From positions 310,001 to 374,000 of the forward strand of contig NZ_JAFFZN010000003.1 of assembly GCF_017676385.1 (NCBI RefSeq): a stretch of DNA of 64,000 bases, read 5' to 3'. Source of the stretch: Streptomyces spirodelae. Lineage in GTDB: Bacteria; Actinomycetota; Actinomycetes; Streptomycetales; Streptomycetaceae. The notes beneath the pieces are model-generated. The model saw only the letters and a program-made list of their open reading frames with translations. It was not told the origin of the DNA and searched no databases. Below are positions 8,916-18,800 of this stretch, one piece after another. Every line of letters starts with the position of its first letter. Position 1 is the first letter of the stretch. Made by a program: the position numbers and the translations under genes.

Positions 8916-9746
8916 TCAGGACCAGATGGCGTCGACCCACTCCGGGTGGTCGACGAACGGGTTGCGGTTGTGCTGGAACTGGTCGTATATGACGTCGTTC
9001 CGGCGCTTCTCGAAGGCGTCGGGCGGGTCCTGCTCGTTCCACTTCTTCAGCACCGACAGCCGGCCCATGGCGGGTGCCGAGCCGTTGTCCACCTTGTCGT
9101 TGGGCTCCAGGTCGGGGAAGGAGTCCTCGCCCTCGTAGCGGACGGCCATGTAGAGGACCATGCGGGCCACATCGCCCTTGACCGCGTCACGTGGCTCGAA
9201 GGAGTCGCCGTCGGTGTGGTTGCCGGGCGCCTCCTCGACCTCACCGCCGCCCTCGTCGAAGTCCTTGTTGCCCCGGGTGCTGTTGACCGAGGCGTCGGTG
9301 GGGCGCAGATGGTGGATGTCGGTTCCGGGACCGGTGGCGGTGCCGAAGTCACCGTGTGACTTGGCCCATACGTGCTCGCGGTTCCACTGGTCGGCACCGC
9401 CGCCGTTGTCGTCCGCGCTCTGCGAGCGGCCGGTATAGAGGAGGACGACGTTCGAGGAGTTGTCCGGGTCCTTGTCGGTGGCCTTGAGCGCGTCCCACAC
9501 CTGGTCGTAGGAGAGCGCGTCGGATTTCTCGATGATGCCGTGCAGTGCCGACTTCAGCTCCGGGCCCGTCTTGCCCTCGGCGTCCTTGTAGTAGTCGGCG
9601 GGCGCGTCGTTCGCGGAGGTGGGGGAGACAGGGGTGGCCGGTGAGTCGGGGGTGAGGGGCATGGCCGTGGCCGGTGTCTGTGGAGACAGTGCCAGCAGTG
9701 CGGCGGTGCCGACGGCGGCGGCCAGAGGAGCGCGAGTAGCACGCAT
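8916..9746 (-). CDS. Secreted endonuclease I (EndA)-family nuclease
   Basis: Predicted 276 residues. ATG 9746 is chosen because GAGAGGA lies just upstream and the N-terminus ([18 protein letters not shown]) is then a clean Sec signal peptide with cleavage near ATAM. The mature protein has the endonuclease I (beta-beta-alpha metal) features: [23 protein letters not shown] and NSTRGNKDF, with the His of NREH as probable general base and the Asn of the last motif as metal ligand. DRGN-like nucleases of this family degrade DNA and/or RNA outside the cell. Monocistronic, with a strong terminator. The native substrate cannot be told from sequence. Confidence 0.88.
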   Translation of the reverse strand: MRATRAPLAAAVGTAALLALSPQTPATAMPLTPDSPATPVSPTSANDAPADYYKDAEGKTGPELKSALHGIIEKSDALSYDQVWDALKATDKDPDNSSNVVLLYTGRSQSADDNGGGADQWNREHVWAKSHGDFGTATGPGTDIHHLRPTDASVNSTRGNKDFDEGGGEVEEAPGNHTDGDSFEPRDAVKGDVARMVLYMAVRYEGEDSFPDLEPNDKVDNGSAPAMGRLSVLKKWNEQDPPDAFEKRRNDVIYDQFQHNRNPFVDHPEWVDAIWS

Positions 9747-10071
9747 GGGGGGTCCTCTCGATGGCACGGGCCGCCCCCGGAGTCAACTCCCCCGAGTGCG
9801 CCCCGTGTTGGCATGGGACGGGGGGAGCCTGCCAGATTTTCGAACACGCGCAAGGGGGTCGAACGCCCAGGCTCTCTCCCTCGGTGCCGTGTGGGCCCGC
9901 CGCCTGCGGGTGCGAGGCGCCTGGGGCGGGCGTTAATCTGGGGGTGCGGCGACCCTCGGTCCCCGCACGGCGGTGGGGCCCGCCGTCAGCCAACCGCAGC
10001 AACGGTGCCGCCAACGGTCCCTGCTTGCGATGACGCGCGCCCGTGTGGTGCCCGGCGAGTAGGAGACAGGT
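9747..10071. other. Gene-free divergent leader region between nuclease and crcB
   Basis: 325 bases containing the nuclease 5' region and the crcB leader. A TAATCT box (9934-9939) could be the -10 of a rightward promoter, with no good -35. Two hairpins follow: GTGCGG/CCGCAC around 9944-9968 and the riboswitch-like segment at 9967-10036. No coding potential seen. Confidence 0.5.
9967..10036 (+). promoter_or_regulatory. Possible diverged fluoride riboswitch upstream of crcB
   Basis: The order of elements resembles the crcB-motif aptamer: a stem ACGGCGG/CCGCCGT closing the loop TGGGGC (9967-9986), then AACCGC (9992-9997), a second stem GCAGCA with TGCTTGC (9996-10001 and 10022-10028), and GATGACGC (10029-10036), about 35 bases before a fluoride channel gene. 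Against it, the loop-to-3' pseudoknot expected for the aptamer is not evident and the TGATG box lacks its T. A covariance-model search with the fluoride family would decide. Confidence 0.3.
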
Positions 10072-10572
10072 GTGGAGAAGGTGTCGGGGCGCCCCGCGTG
10101 GCCACTGCGAGAACCGGTGCGGCGCCCACGTACGCCCGTGGTGCTGCGCGGCCAGGGCCCGGTTGTCGCCGTCGTGGCCCTCGGCGGCGCTCTGGGAGCC
10201 TGCGCCCGCTACGGCGCCGCCCTGCTGTGGCCCACCCCGTCCGGCGCCTTCCCCTGGACGACCCTGGTGGTGAACGTCGCCGGGTGCGCCGTCATCGGGG
10301 TCTTCATGGTACTGATCACCGACGTATGGGCAGCCCGCCCCCATGCTTCGCACGGGAGGTACCTCCACCTCCTACGGCCCTTCTTCGGGACCGGCGTGCT
10401 GGGCGGCTTCACGACCTTCTCGACCTATGCGGTGGAGACCCAGCGGCTGCTGGACGCGCAGGAGCCCGGCACCGCGCTGGGCTACCTCGGGCTGACGCTG
10501 GTGGGCGCCGTCTCGGCGGTCTGGCTCACGGCGACGGTCACCCGCCGGCTGCTCACAGGGAGGCTGCGATGA
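10072..10572 (+). CDS. crcB: Fluoride channel CrcB/Fluc, first subunit
   Basis: Predicted 166 residues. The GTG start has GTAGGAGA 6 bases upstream. After a basic N-terminal extension of about 30 residues come four membrane helices with the Fluc signatures [21 protein letters not shown] (Asn of the pore) and [12 protein letters not shown] (the FT/S phenylalanine-box region). Fluc dimers export fluoride passively through antiparallel subunits. Streptomyces and other bacteria often carry two non-identical subunits that form heterodimers, and a second crcB lies one gene downstream. ATGA overlap with the DUF190 gene. Confidence 0.92.
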   Translation: MEKVSGRPAWPLREPVRRPRTPVVLRGQGPVVAVVALGGALGACARYGAALLWPTPSGAFPWTTLVVNVAGCAVIGVFMVLITDVWAARPHASHGRYLHLLRPFFGTGVLGGFTTFSTYAVETQRLLDAQEPGTALGYLGLTLVGAVSAVWLTATVTRRLLTGRLR

Positions 10573-10997
10573 CGGACTCGGCACCCGGACCGGCGCAGGC
10601 GCACGGAGCGCTGCGGCTGACGGTGCTGGTCGGTGAGAACGACCAGCACCACCACCGGCCCGTGTACGCGGAGATCGTGCACCGGGCGCACGCGGCCGGA
10701 CTGGCGGGCGCCAGCGTCTTCCGCGGCGTCGAGGGCTTCGGCGCCTCGTCCCTGGTGCACACCACCCGGCTGCTGTCGCTGAGCGAGGACCTGCCGGTGG
10801 CCGTCGTGATCGTGGACGAGGCCGCCCGCATCCGGGCCTTCCTCCCGGAGCTGGCGGAGCTGACCCGCGAGGCGCTGGTGCTGCTCGACGAGGTGGAGGT
10901 CGTCCGCTTCCCGGCCCGCGACGCCGGAGCGGGGGACAGCGGGGCAGAGGACGCCAGGGCGAAAGACGGCGGGGCCGGGGGCAGGGCGGGCGCGTGA
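10569..10997 (+). CDS. DUF190 (PII-like) protein between two crcB genes
   Basis: Predicted 142 residues. The core ([30 protein letters not shown], continuing to [10 protein letters not shown] and ending in VEVVRF) matches the DUF190 family, small proteins with a PII-like ferredoxin fold. The last 25 residues are a Gly/Ala/Asp-rich tail. The gene overlaps both neighbours (ATGA upstream, GTGA downstream), so the three proteins are made together. DUF190 genes recur beside crcB in many bacteria. A regulatory or sensory role in fluoride export is suggested by that linkage only. Confidence 0.85.
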   Translation: MTDSAPGPAQAHGALRLTVLVGENDQHHHRPVYAEIVHRAHAAGLAGASVFRGVEGFGASSLVHTTRLLSLSEDLPVAVVIVDEAARIRAFLPELAELTREALVLLDEVEVVRFPARDAGAGDSGAEDARAKDGGAGGRAGA

Positions 10998-11368
10998 ACT
11001 GGCTGTTCGTGATCGTCGGAGCGGCCGCTGGGGCGCCGCTGCGCTATCTGACCGACCGGGCCGTACAGGCCCGGCACGACGCGCTCTTCCCCTGGGGCAC
11101 GTTCCTGGTGAACATCGCCGCCTGTCTGCTGCTGGGCCTGGTCACCGGCGCGGCGCTCGCGGGGGCCGCCTCCTCCGCGGTCCAGCTGTTCCTGGGCACC
11201 GGGCTGTGCGGAGCGCTGAGCACCTACTCGACCTTCTCGTACGAGACGCTGCGGCTCGCCCAACAGGGCGCGGGCCGGTACGCGCTGCTCAATGTGGCGG
11301 CGAGCTTGTCGGCCGGACTGGGCGCCGCCTTCGCGGGTGTGACGGCGGCCCAGGCGCTCTGGGGCTGA
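10994..11368 (+). CDS. crcB: Fluoride channel CrcB/Fluc, second subunit
   Basis: Predicted 124 residues with four membrane helices. Fluc motifs are [25 protein letters not shown] and [15 protein letters not shown]. It lacks the N-terminal extension of the first CrcB and is otherwise clearly different, which fits a heterodimeric channel. The GTG start overlaps the DUF190 stop. The gene ends 22 bases before the convergent PPOX gene; a small inverted repeat (11380-11386 with 11397-11403) lies between the stops. Confidence 0.92.
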   Translation: MNWLFVIVGAAAGAPLRYLTDRAVQARHDALFPWGTFLVNIAACLLLGLVTGAALAGAASSAVQLFLGTGLCGALSTYSTFSYETLRLAQQGAGRYALLNVAASLSAGLGAAFAGVTAAQALWG

Positions 11369-11390
11369 ACGCGGCGCCGGCCGGGCGCTG

Positions 11391-11798
11391 TCACCAGCCC
11401 GGCGGCCTGGCGTTGCCCAGTACGCGGGTGACGGCGATCTCGATGACGACCCGGTCCGGGTTGGGCCGCGGCGGCTTGTAGCGCCGGGTGTACCGCTCCT
11501 CGGCGTCCGCGACCGACTCGGGGTCGTCCCGGATCACCGCGGTGCCCTCCAAAGTGCACCAGTCCCGCCCCTCGGCCTGGCTCACCGCCACCCGTGCGCC
11601 CCCCGGCCCCGCGGCCAGCACATTGCGCACCTTCTTGCTGGAGCGGCTGCTGATGACCCTCGCGATCCGCGTCGCGGGGTCGTAGGTCACCCCGACCGGG
11701 ACCAGGTGCGGGGTGCCGTCGGGGCGCGGCGTGGTGAGGAAGCCGATACGGCGCTGCTCCCAGAAGCCGGGCGCCTCGGGGGAGGTCTGAGTGCTCAT
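11391..11798 (-). CDS. PPOX-class, probably F420-dependent oxidoreductase
   Basis: Predicted 135 residues, a single split-barrel flavin/F420-binding fold. Visible family motifs are RIGFLTTPRPDGTPHLVPVG at residues 17-36, VRNVLAAGPGGARVAVSQ, and CTLEGTAVI. These match the TIGR03618-type pyridoxamine 5'-phosphate oxidase-like proteins that in actinobacteria use F420. No pathway partner lies next to it; the upstream neighbour is the PucR regulator, 21 bases away in the same direction, so the two could be cotranscribed. Substrate unknown. Confidence 0.82.
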   Translation of the reverse strand: MSTQTSPEAPGFWEQRRIGFLTTPRPDGTPHLVPVGVTYDPATRIARVISSRSSKKVRNVLAAGPGGARVAVSQAEGRDWCTLEGTAVIRDDPESVADAEERYTRRYKPPRPNPDRVVIEIAVTRVLGNARPPGW

Positions 11799-11818
11799 GG
11801 GCGGAACGCTACCCGCGG

Positions 11819-12889
11819 TCAGGCCGTGCCCAGCGGGGTGGCGGGCCAGCCGAGCAGCCGGGCGCCGATCACGGCGGTCTGCAGCATGTAGCGGTGCGCG
11901 GGGTCGGTGGGGCTGGCCCCGGTGAGCTGGTGTATGCGCTCCAGCCGGTAGGTGAAGGCCCGCACGCTGAGCGACAGCCGGCGTGCCGCCTCCGCCGCCA
12001 CACAGCCGGAGCCGAAATAGGCGGTGAGCGTCTCCAGCAGCGGTTCGGGCCCGCCGCGCGCCGCGGTGAGCGGGCCCAGCGTCGCCTGGACGAGATCGGC
12101 CATGGCCTGGCGGTCGCGGGTCAGCACCGGGTAGACCAGCAGATCGGCGGCGTAGAGCACCGGTTCGCGCAGCTCCAGCCGGGCCCCGAGATCGAGCACG
12201 CTGAGGGCCTCCTCGTACGACTGCACCACGCCACCCGGACCCGGCTGGACGCGTCCGATCGCCACCTGGCCGCCATCCATCGCCGCGTAGCACTGCTTGG
12301 CGAAGTAGGTGAGGACCTCCGGCTGATCGCCGGGGCCGACACAGAGCAGCCGCCCGTCCTTGGTGGTCAGCAGGATGCCGCGGTCGTGGAAGCGGGCGAT
12401 CAGCGCGCGTTCGACCTGCCGCGCCACCGGATGCCCCTCGTCGTAGGCGGCCGGGCCGTGCGCGACGGCCACCGCATGGGTGTGCGAGAGCCGCAGCCCG
12501 AAGCGCTCGGCGCGCTCCGCGAGCCGCCCCAGGTCGCTGCGCCCGTGCAGCAGGTCGTCGATGAACTCCCGCCGGGTGGCCTCCTCCTGGCGGACCGCCT
12601 GGCGCTGCGCGCGCTCGTATCCCTCGGCCACCGCGTCCACCACCTGGTGCATCCCGGCCAGCAGGCTGTCCGGGTCGCCCGGCAGGGACGGCCAGGCGGT
12701 GCGCGCCGCCTGCAGATGGGCACTGACCAGGTCGCGCAGCCCGTGTCCCGCGTCGGCCGCGCGCTCCCCCAACTCCCGCCGGGTCTCCAGCTCGTCCCGT
12801 TTCAGGCGGCGGCCGGTCGCGCAGACGTCGGCCAGGAGAGCGACGTATCCATCCAAGTAGGTCTCCGGTATGCGCGCAGCGCCACTCAC
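11819..12889 (-). CDS. PucR/CdaR-family transcriptional regulator
   Basis: Predicted 356 residues from GTG 12889, with GGAG 6 bases upstream. The frame stays open upstream but reads through non-coding-looking sequence. An N-terminal helical region (RsbR/PucR-type, about 1-160) is followed by a GGDEF-like central domain (RLLCVGPGDQPE onwards) and a C-terminal PucR helix-turn-helix: LLETLTAYFGSGCVAAEAAR, LSLSVRAFTYRLERIHQLTG. Proteins of this family respond to metabolites or redox/nitrogen cues. Transcribed divergently from the OB/flotillin/ATPase operon, which makes that operon a candidate target (inference). Confidence 0.82.
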   Translation of the reverse strand: MSGAARIPETYLDGYVALLADVCATGRRLKRDELETRRELGERAADAGHGLRDLVSAHLQAARTAWPSLPGDPDSLLAGMHQVVDAVAEGYERAQRQAVRQEEATRREFIDDLLHGRSDLGRLAERAERFGLRLSHTHAVAVAHGPAAYDEGHPVARQVERALIARFHDRGILLTTKDGRLLCVGPGDQPEVLTYFAKQCYAAMDGGQVAIGRVQPGPGGVVQSYEEALSVLDLGARLELREPVLYAADLLVYPVLTRDRQAMADLVQATLGPLTAARGGPEPLLETLTAYFGSGCVAAEAARRLSLSVRAFTYRLERIHQLTGASPTDPAHRYMLQTAVIGARLLGWPATPLGTA

Positions 12890-13025
12890 CCGTATCTCCG
12901 CTCTCCTGATGCTCTGTTGACGGTCCCCTGACGCCGTCCGGCACGGAGACACTAGAGAACTCTGCCGGGTTCCGGCAATGCGGGGGCGGTGCTCCCGAGG
13001 CCAGAATTCTTCCCGAGGGGGACAC

Positions 13026-13065
13026 CACGGGGGAATCCGGGGGGAATCCGGGGGGAAACCGGGGG
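13026..13065. repeat. Tandem 11-base G-rich repeat
   Basis: About three units of CCGGGGGGAAT, the last diverged to AAA, in the regulator/operon intergenic region. The G-runs could allow quadruplex formation on the + strand, but this is speculative. Confidence 0.5.
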
Positions 13066-13067
13066 AC

Positions 13068-13127
13068 GCCTCAGTGCCGCGAACCGGCAGGGGGATGCCG
13101 TGCACCGGCAGGTCGCGGCACTGAGGC
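13068..13127. promoter_or_regulatory. 15-base perfect inverted repeat upstream of the OB/flotillin operon
   Basis: GCCTCAGTGCCGCGA (13068-13082) is exactly inverted at 13113-13127 with a 30-base spacer, and ends 26 bases before the first ATG of the operon. It could be a leader hairpin or a paired operator site for the divergent PucR regulator. The spacer itself contains two ACCGGCAGG copies. Confidence 0.5.
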
Positions 13128-13153
13128 AACGGGGGACGACGGAGGGGTTGGCC

Positions 13154-13768
13154 ATGGGAATGTTCGTTCGAACGGCCCTGGCCTTCCCCACCGTCGTATT
13201 CTCCGCCGCTCTGCTCGTGGTCCTCCTCTGCTGGATTCTCGTCGCCGTCGGCGCCGCATACCCGGAGGGCTTCGAGGGCCCGTTCGGGTCCCGGGTCTGG
13301 GGGCTGGGCGGCCTGCCCGTCGCCGTGGGGTTCTCCCTGCTGACGGCCGGGGCATGGCTGCTGAGCCTGACCGGAGGGGCACTGCTCGACGACGCCCGGC
13401 TGTCGCCGGCACAGCACTCGGCGGCCGGCGCCGGACTGCTGGTCGCCGCACCACTGGCCACCTGGCCGCTCGCCCGGGCGGCCGCGCGCGGGGCGGCCAG
13501 ACTCCTGCCCGCGGACACCGGCCCCTCACGGCAGGATTTCGTCGGCCTGACGTGCACCGTGCGCACCCGCTGGGTGGACGAGCGGTTCGGCCAGGCCGAG
13601 GTCACCGCCGAGGACGGCTCCAGCGCGCTGGTGCAGGTGCGGCAGAACGGTACCGGCCGGCTGACGCTGGGCAGTACGGGCCTGCTGTACGCGTACGACG
13701 ACGAGGGCGAGTTCTTCTGGATCGCGCCCTATGAAGCGGCGCTCGATCCGCGCCGCGCCCTCGGCTGA
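13154..13768 (+). CDS. OB/NfeD-like (YqiJ-type) membrane protein
   Basis: Predicted 204 residues; ATG 13154 with GGAGGGG upstream. Three membrane helices occupy about residues 5-30, 52-78 and 90-110. A soluble C-terminal beta domain follows (GLTCTVRTRWVDERFGQAEV, ALVQVRQNG, FFWIAPYEA) that reads like the OB-fold domain of NfeD/YqiJ proteins. NfeD-type proteins are the classic genomic partners of flotillins, and a flotillin gene begins 74 bases downstream. The role is probably to anchor or shape the flotillin assembly in the membrane (family knowledge plus context). Confidence 0.72.
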   Translation: MGMFVRTALAFPTVVFSAALLVVLLCWILVAVGAAYPEGFEGPFGSRVWGLGGLPVAVGFSLLTAGAWLLSLTGGALLDDARLSPAQHSAAGAGLLVAAPLATWPLARAAARGAARLLPADTGPSRQDFVGLTCTVRTRWVDERFGQAEVTAEDGSSALVQVRQNGTGRLTLGSTGLLYAYDDEGEFFWIAPYEAALDPRRALG

Positions 13769-13842
13769 CCGGCACCGGCACCGCCCGGCGCCGCCGGTCC
13801 GCACTGCTCCGCACATCTCATCTTCTTCGCAAAGGTCGTCAC

Positions 13843-15768
13843 ATGGATACCTTCTCGCTGGGCCTCGGCGTGCTCGTCGCCGCCGTCCTGCTGATCACGC
13901 TCGCCGCGCTGCTGGTCGTCTCCCGGCTCTTCCGCAAGGTGGAACAGGGCCGTGCGCTGATCGTCTCCAAGATGCGGAAGGTCGATGTGACCTTCACCGG
14001 ACAGGTCGTCCTGCCCGTGCTGCACAAGGCCGAGGTCATGGACATCTCGGTGAAGACGATCGACATCTCCCGCACCGGCCGGGACGGGCTGATCTGCAAG
14101 GACAACATCCGCGCCGACATCCGGATCTCGTTCTTCGTTCGCGTCAACAAGACCGTCGAGGACGTCATCAAGGTCGCGCAGGCCATCGGCACCGAGCGGG
14201 CCAGCGACAAGGGCACCCTCCAGGAGCTGTTCAACGCGAAGTTCTCCGAGGCGCTCAAGACCGTCGGCAAGCAGCTTGACTTCGCCGACCTCTACACCAA
14301 GCGCGACGAACTGCGCGACCGCATCATCCAGGTCATCGGCACCGACCTGAACGGCTACAGCCTCGAAGACGCGGCCATCGACTACCTGGAGCAGACGCCG
14401 CTCGCCCAACTGGACGCCGCCAATGTTCTCGACGCCCAGGGCATCCGCAAGATCACCGAGCTGACGGCCGCCGAGCACGTACGCACCAACGAGTTCCAGC
14501 GCGGCGAGGAGAAGGAGATCACCCGGCAGAACGTCGACGCCCGGGAGGCCATCCTGGAGCTGGAACGGCGGCAGGCGGACGCCGAGATCAAGCAGAAGCG
14601 CGAGATCGAGACCGTACGGGCCCGCGAGGAGGCCGAGACGGCACGCGTCGTGGAGGAGGAGCGGCTGCGCGCCCAGGCCGCTTTCCTGCGCACCGAGGAA
14701 CAGCTCGGAGTGCAGCGCGAGAACCAGAACCGCGAGATCGCCGTCGCCCAGAAGAACCGTGAGCGGGTCATCGCCATCGAGAACGAGCGCATCGAGAAGG
14801 ACCGGCTGCTGGAGGTCATCGCGCGCGACCGCGAGACGGAGCTGACCCGGATCTCCGCCGAGAAGGAGGTCGAGGCGCAGAAGCGGGACATCGCCGAGGT
14901 CATCCGCGAACGCGTCGCCGTCGACCGCACCGTCGCCGAGCAGGAGGAGTCCATCAAGAAGCTGCGCGCCGTCGAGGAGGCCGAGCGCGAGCGCCAGGCC
15001 GTCATCATCGCCGCCGAGGCCGAGGCGCAGGAGAAGCTGGTCAAGGACATCAAGGCCGCCGAGGCCGCCGAACAGGCCGCCACGCACAAGGCCGCCGAGG
15101 AAGTCACCCTCTCCGAGGCCCGGCTGAAGGCGGCCGACCTGGACGCCAAGGCCAAAGCACGGCTCGCCGAGGGCATCCAGGCCGAGAACGCCGCCGCCGG
15201 GCTCGCCGAGGTCCAGGTGCGCGACAAGGAGGCCGAGGTCCTGGAGAAGGCCGGGCGCGCCGAGGCCGAGGCCGTCGCCGCACGCCTGCGCGCCGAGGCG
15301 GAGGGCGCACGCACCAAGGCGCTGGCGGAGGCCGAGGGGCTCAAGGAGAAGGCCGAGGCCATGGCGGCGCTGGACGAGGCGTCCAGGGAGCACGAGGAGT
15401 ACCGGCTGCGGCTGGAGGCCGACAAGGACGTACGGCTGGCCGGGCTGGACGTCCAGCGGCAGCTCGCCGAGGCCCAGGCCGCCGTGGTCTCCAAGGGGCT
15501 GGAGAGCGCCGACATCAACATCGTCGGCGGCGAGTCCGTCTTCTTCGACCGGCTCGTCTCCGCCGTCTCGCTCGGCAAGAGCGTGGACGCGTTCGCTGAG
15601 AACTCGCAGACGGTGCAGGCCCTCGCCGGGCCGTGGCTGGACGGCAGCGGGGATTTCACGGGTGACCTGAAGGAGGTGCTGGGGTCTTTCACCACGGGTG
15701 ACGTCCAGAACCTGAGCGCCTCGGCGCTGATGGCGAAGCTGATGAAGAACGGTTCGCCGCAGGGGTGA
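13843..15768 (+). CDS. Flotillin / SPFH-domain protein
   Basis: Predicted 641 residues. An N-terminal hairpin/transmembrane segment (about 5-27) is followed by the SPFH/band-7 domain (about 30-200, with VEQGRALIVSKMRKVDVTF and DLYTKRDELRDRI). A very long Glu/Ala/Arg-rich coiled coil of heptad-like EAE/EKA repeats runs from about 215 to 540. A flotillin C-terminal region (VVSKGLESADINIVGGES) closes the protein. Bacterial flotillins form large membrane scaffolds that organise functional microdomains. It lies between an OB/NfeD-like gene and a giant AAA ATPase gene that begins 83 bases later; all three appear to be one operon. Confidence 0.92.
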   Translation: MDTFSLGLGVLVAAVLLITLAALLVVSRLFRKVEQGRALIVSKMRKVDVTFTGQVVLPVLHKAEVMDISVKTIDISRTGRDGLICKDNIRADIRISFFVRVNKTVEDVIKVAQAIGTERASDKGTLQELFNAKFSEALKTVGKQLDFADLYTKRDELRDRIIQVIGTDLNGYSLEDAAIDYLEQTPLAQLDAANVLDAQGIRKITELTAAEHVRTNEFQRGEEKEITRQNVDAREAILELERRQADAEIKQKREIETVRAREEAETARVVEEERLRAQAAFLRTEEQLGVQRENQNREIAVAQKNRERVIAIENERIEKDRLLEVIARDRETELTRISAEKEVEAQKRDIAEVIRERVAVDRTVAEQEESIKKLRAVEEAERERQAVIIAAEAEAQEKLVKDIKAAEAAEQAATHKAAEEVTLSEARLKAADLDAKAKARLAEGIQAENAAAGLAEVQVRDKEAEVLEKAGRAEAEAVAARLRAEAEGARTKALAEAEGLKEKAEAMAALDEASREHEEYRLRLEADKDVRLAGLDVQRQLAEAQAAVVSKGLESADINIVGGESVFFDRLVSAVSLGKSVDAFAENSQTVQALAGPWLDGSGDFTGDLKEVLGSFTTGDVQNLSASALMAKLMKNGSPQG

Positions 15769-15851
15769 CTTCTGAGGAGGTGGTGCCCCCAGGGCGCAGG
15801 GTGGGCGAGCGCAGCCCTTTGGTGCCGAACGAAAGCGAGAAGGAGTCAGCA

Positions 15852-18800
15852 ATGGAGACCGGTACGTACGAGGTGCTGCGGGACCGGCTTGCAGCGCAGG
15901 CCGAAACGCTCGCCCGGCGGGCGGAAGAGCTCAACACCCTGCGTACCGAACAGTTCGGCGCCCGGCGGCTGGAGCTGGAGGACACGGCGCGGCTGCACAC
16001 GGCGCGGCCCAGCCTGCCCCGCGACATCGTGGCCGTGGGGGAGCGGCTGCTGTTCGGCTACCACGCGGACGACCAAGCAGGGATCGCCGATGTGCTGTCC
16101 CTGCACGACCGGGAGCTCAACCCGCTCCCGGCCGACGCGGTGCCCGGGCTGCTGGACGACCCGGACTTCCAGCGCGAGTTCGCCGCGCTGCACCGCTACT
16201 ACCGGCACGCCAGACTCCTGCGGCTGCGCCCGGTCGAGGGCAAGCTGCTGGCCGTCTTCCAGACCGGCGAGAGCCCCACCGATATCCGCGTACTGCGCTG
16301 GGCCCTCGCCCAGGACGGCGGCAGCGCCCGGTTCCTGGACGCGCGCGGCGAGCGTGACCACGCCTTTCCGCCGGCGCAGGACCTGGAGTGGACCGAGGCC
16401 ACCCGCGAGGAACACGTTCCCGGACGCCATCCGCATGTCGACGTCGGGGACGGCTGCTACGTCTCGACCGTCGGCGGCTTCCTCACGGTCAAGGACGAGA
16501 ACGACACCGAGAGCGGTGACGGGCTGCACCGTGAGCCTGTCACCGACCCCCTCCAGTCGCTGGCCGACGCCGAGATCGCGCACGCCCGGGTCGGGCCGCT
16601 CACGCTGCTGCGGGTCAGGCCCTACAAGGAGGAGCAGTGGCGCTATCTGGTCGTCAACACCCTGACGAGGCAGGTCGTCAGGGTGGACGGGATCGGTGCG
16701 GCCTGCCGTCGGCTGCCCGGTGACAGCGGGCTGGTCTTCCCCGGCGGCTACTACCTGACCTCTGGGCAGTGGAAGACCTTCGACGCCGTCGACACCACAG
16801 GTTTCCGCTTCGAGTCCGCCGTCCACGCCCCGAACGGGGAGGACGTGCTCTACGCCTTCCACGCGCCCCAGGAGGGCGGCCGCGATCTGCTGCTGTCGTA
16901 CAACACGCTGCGCCAGCAGGTCACCGCGCCGCTGGTGTGCAAAGGGCACGCACGCTTCGGCGACGGGACGCTGGCCGTGCTGCGCGCGGACGGCGACCTG
17001 CGTGCCGAGCCCGCACGGGTGCACACGTTGCAGACCTGGATCTCCCCCTACCTGTCCGACACGGCCGAGGCGGACCGGCAGGCCGCGGCCGGGCCGCTGG
17101 CCCGGATCGGGAACCGGGAGCTGGTCAGCGGAATCTCCGCCTGCCTGGCCGTCGCCCGCGGTGCGGCCCCCGCCGACACCGAGCCGACCGCCGAGAGCTA
17201 CCGCGCTCTGGTCACCGCCTGCGAACGCACCGCTGACAGCCACCCCTGGCTCGGCGACCAGGAGACCGGCGACCTGCGCACCCCGTTGGCACAGGTCCGT
17301 GGCACCGCACGGCAGGTGCTCGCCGAGTACGAGACCGTACGGGAGCTGGCCCGGCAGGCGGCCGAAGCGCTGGAGGCCGCGGCGGCACGGCTGGCCTCCG
17401 CGCTGCGGCGGCTGCGCGGCGAGACGCCGCGCTCGGCCGCCGAGTGGATCGAGGGGCTGACCGAACTGCGCACAGCCCAGGGCAAGCTGCTGGGCTGCGC
17501 GGAGCTGCGGTACGCCGACACCGCACGCGCGGCCGAACTGGCGGCCGAAGCCGAGCGGGAACTGGACAGCTTCGCGCTGCGCGCCGTCGAACAGCTCCGC
17601 GGTGAGGACGCCTTCGCCGGCTACCACCGCGACATCGAGGAGTTGATCGGGCAGGCACAAGACCTTCAGACGGCTGCCGAGGCCGAGCCGGTGGCCGACC
17701 GGCTCGGTGAGCTGGACGACGGATTGCGTACCGTCTCCGAGGTGATCGGCGGGCTGGAGGCCGGGGACGCCACCGTCCGCACCGCCGTACTGGAACGGGT
17801 CTCCGAGGTGGCCGGCGGCCTCAACCGGGCCCGCGCCACGCTTCAGGCGCGCCGCCGTACGCTGCTGGCCGGCGAGTCCAAGGCGGAGTTCGCCGCCGAG
17901 TTCGCCCTGCTCGGTCAGACCCTCACCGCGGCGCTGACCGCCGCCGACACCCCGGAGCAGTGCGACACCCAGCACGCGCGACTGCTGGCGAAGGTGGAGG
18001 ACCTCGAGCGGCGGTTCGCAGAGTCGCCGGACTTCCTCACCGATCTCGACACCGAACGCACCGAGATCAACGACGCGTTCGCCGCGCGCAAGCAGGCCCT
18101 GGCCGAAGCCCGGGCACGCCGTACGCAGCAGCTCGTCACCTCCGCCGAGCGCACCCTTGCCACCCTCGCCCGGCGCGCAGGTGAACTGGCCGACAGCGAC
18201 GCGCTGGCCGCCTTCTTCACCTCCGACCCGATGACCGGCACCGTTCGGCGCACCGCCGCCACGCTGCGGGAGCTGGGCGAGCCCGCGCGGGCCCAGGAGC
18301 TGGAGGACCGGCTGGTGACCGCCCGCCAGGAGGCGGCGCGCGCCCTGCGGGACCGCAGTGAGCTCTATCTGGACGGCGGCAGCGTGCTGCGTCTGGGGCG
18401 CCACCGCTTCGCGGTCAACACCCAGCCGCTCGACCTCACCCTCGTCCCCGACGGCGAGGGCGGCGAGGGGTTGGCGCTCGCCCTCACCGGCACCGACTAC
18501 CGGGTGCCCGTCACCGACCCCGGGCTGCTGGCAGAGCATGCCCTGGGGGAGCGGCCGCTGGTGTCCGAGTCGCCGGAGGTCTACCGCGCCGAACACCTGG
18601 CGGCCCGGCTGCTGGACGAGCACGGCCCGCAGGCCCTCGAGGAGACCGCGGACCTGGCCGTACTCGTACGGCAGGCCGCGCGCGACGCCTACGACGAGGG
18701 CTACGAGCGCGGCGTCCACGACCACGACGCCACCCTCATCCTGAGGACGCTGCTGCGGCTCGGCGAGGGCGCGGGAACGCTGCGCCACGAGCCCGCGTCG

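Noticed and set aside
13071..13529. Minus-strand frame opposite the OB/NfeD-like gene
   Set aside because: Arg/Pro-rich shadow with no ribosome site; the + strand frame has membrane helices and operon context.
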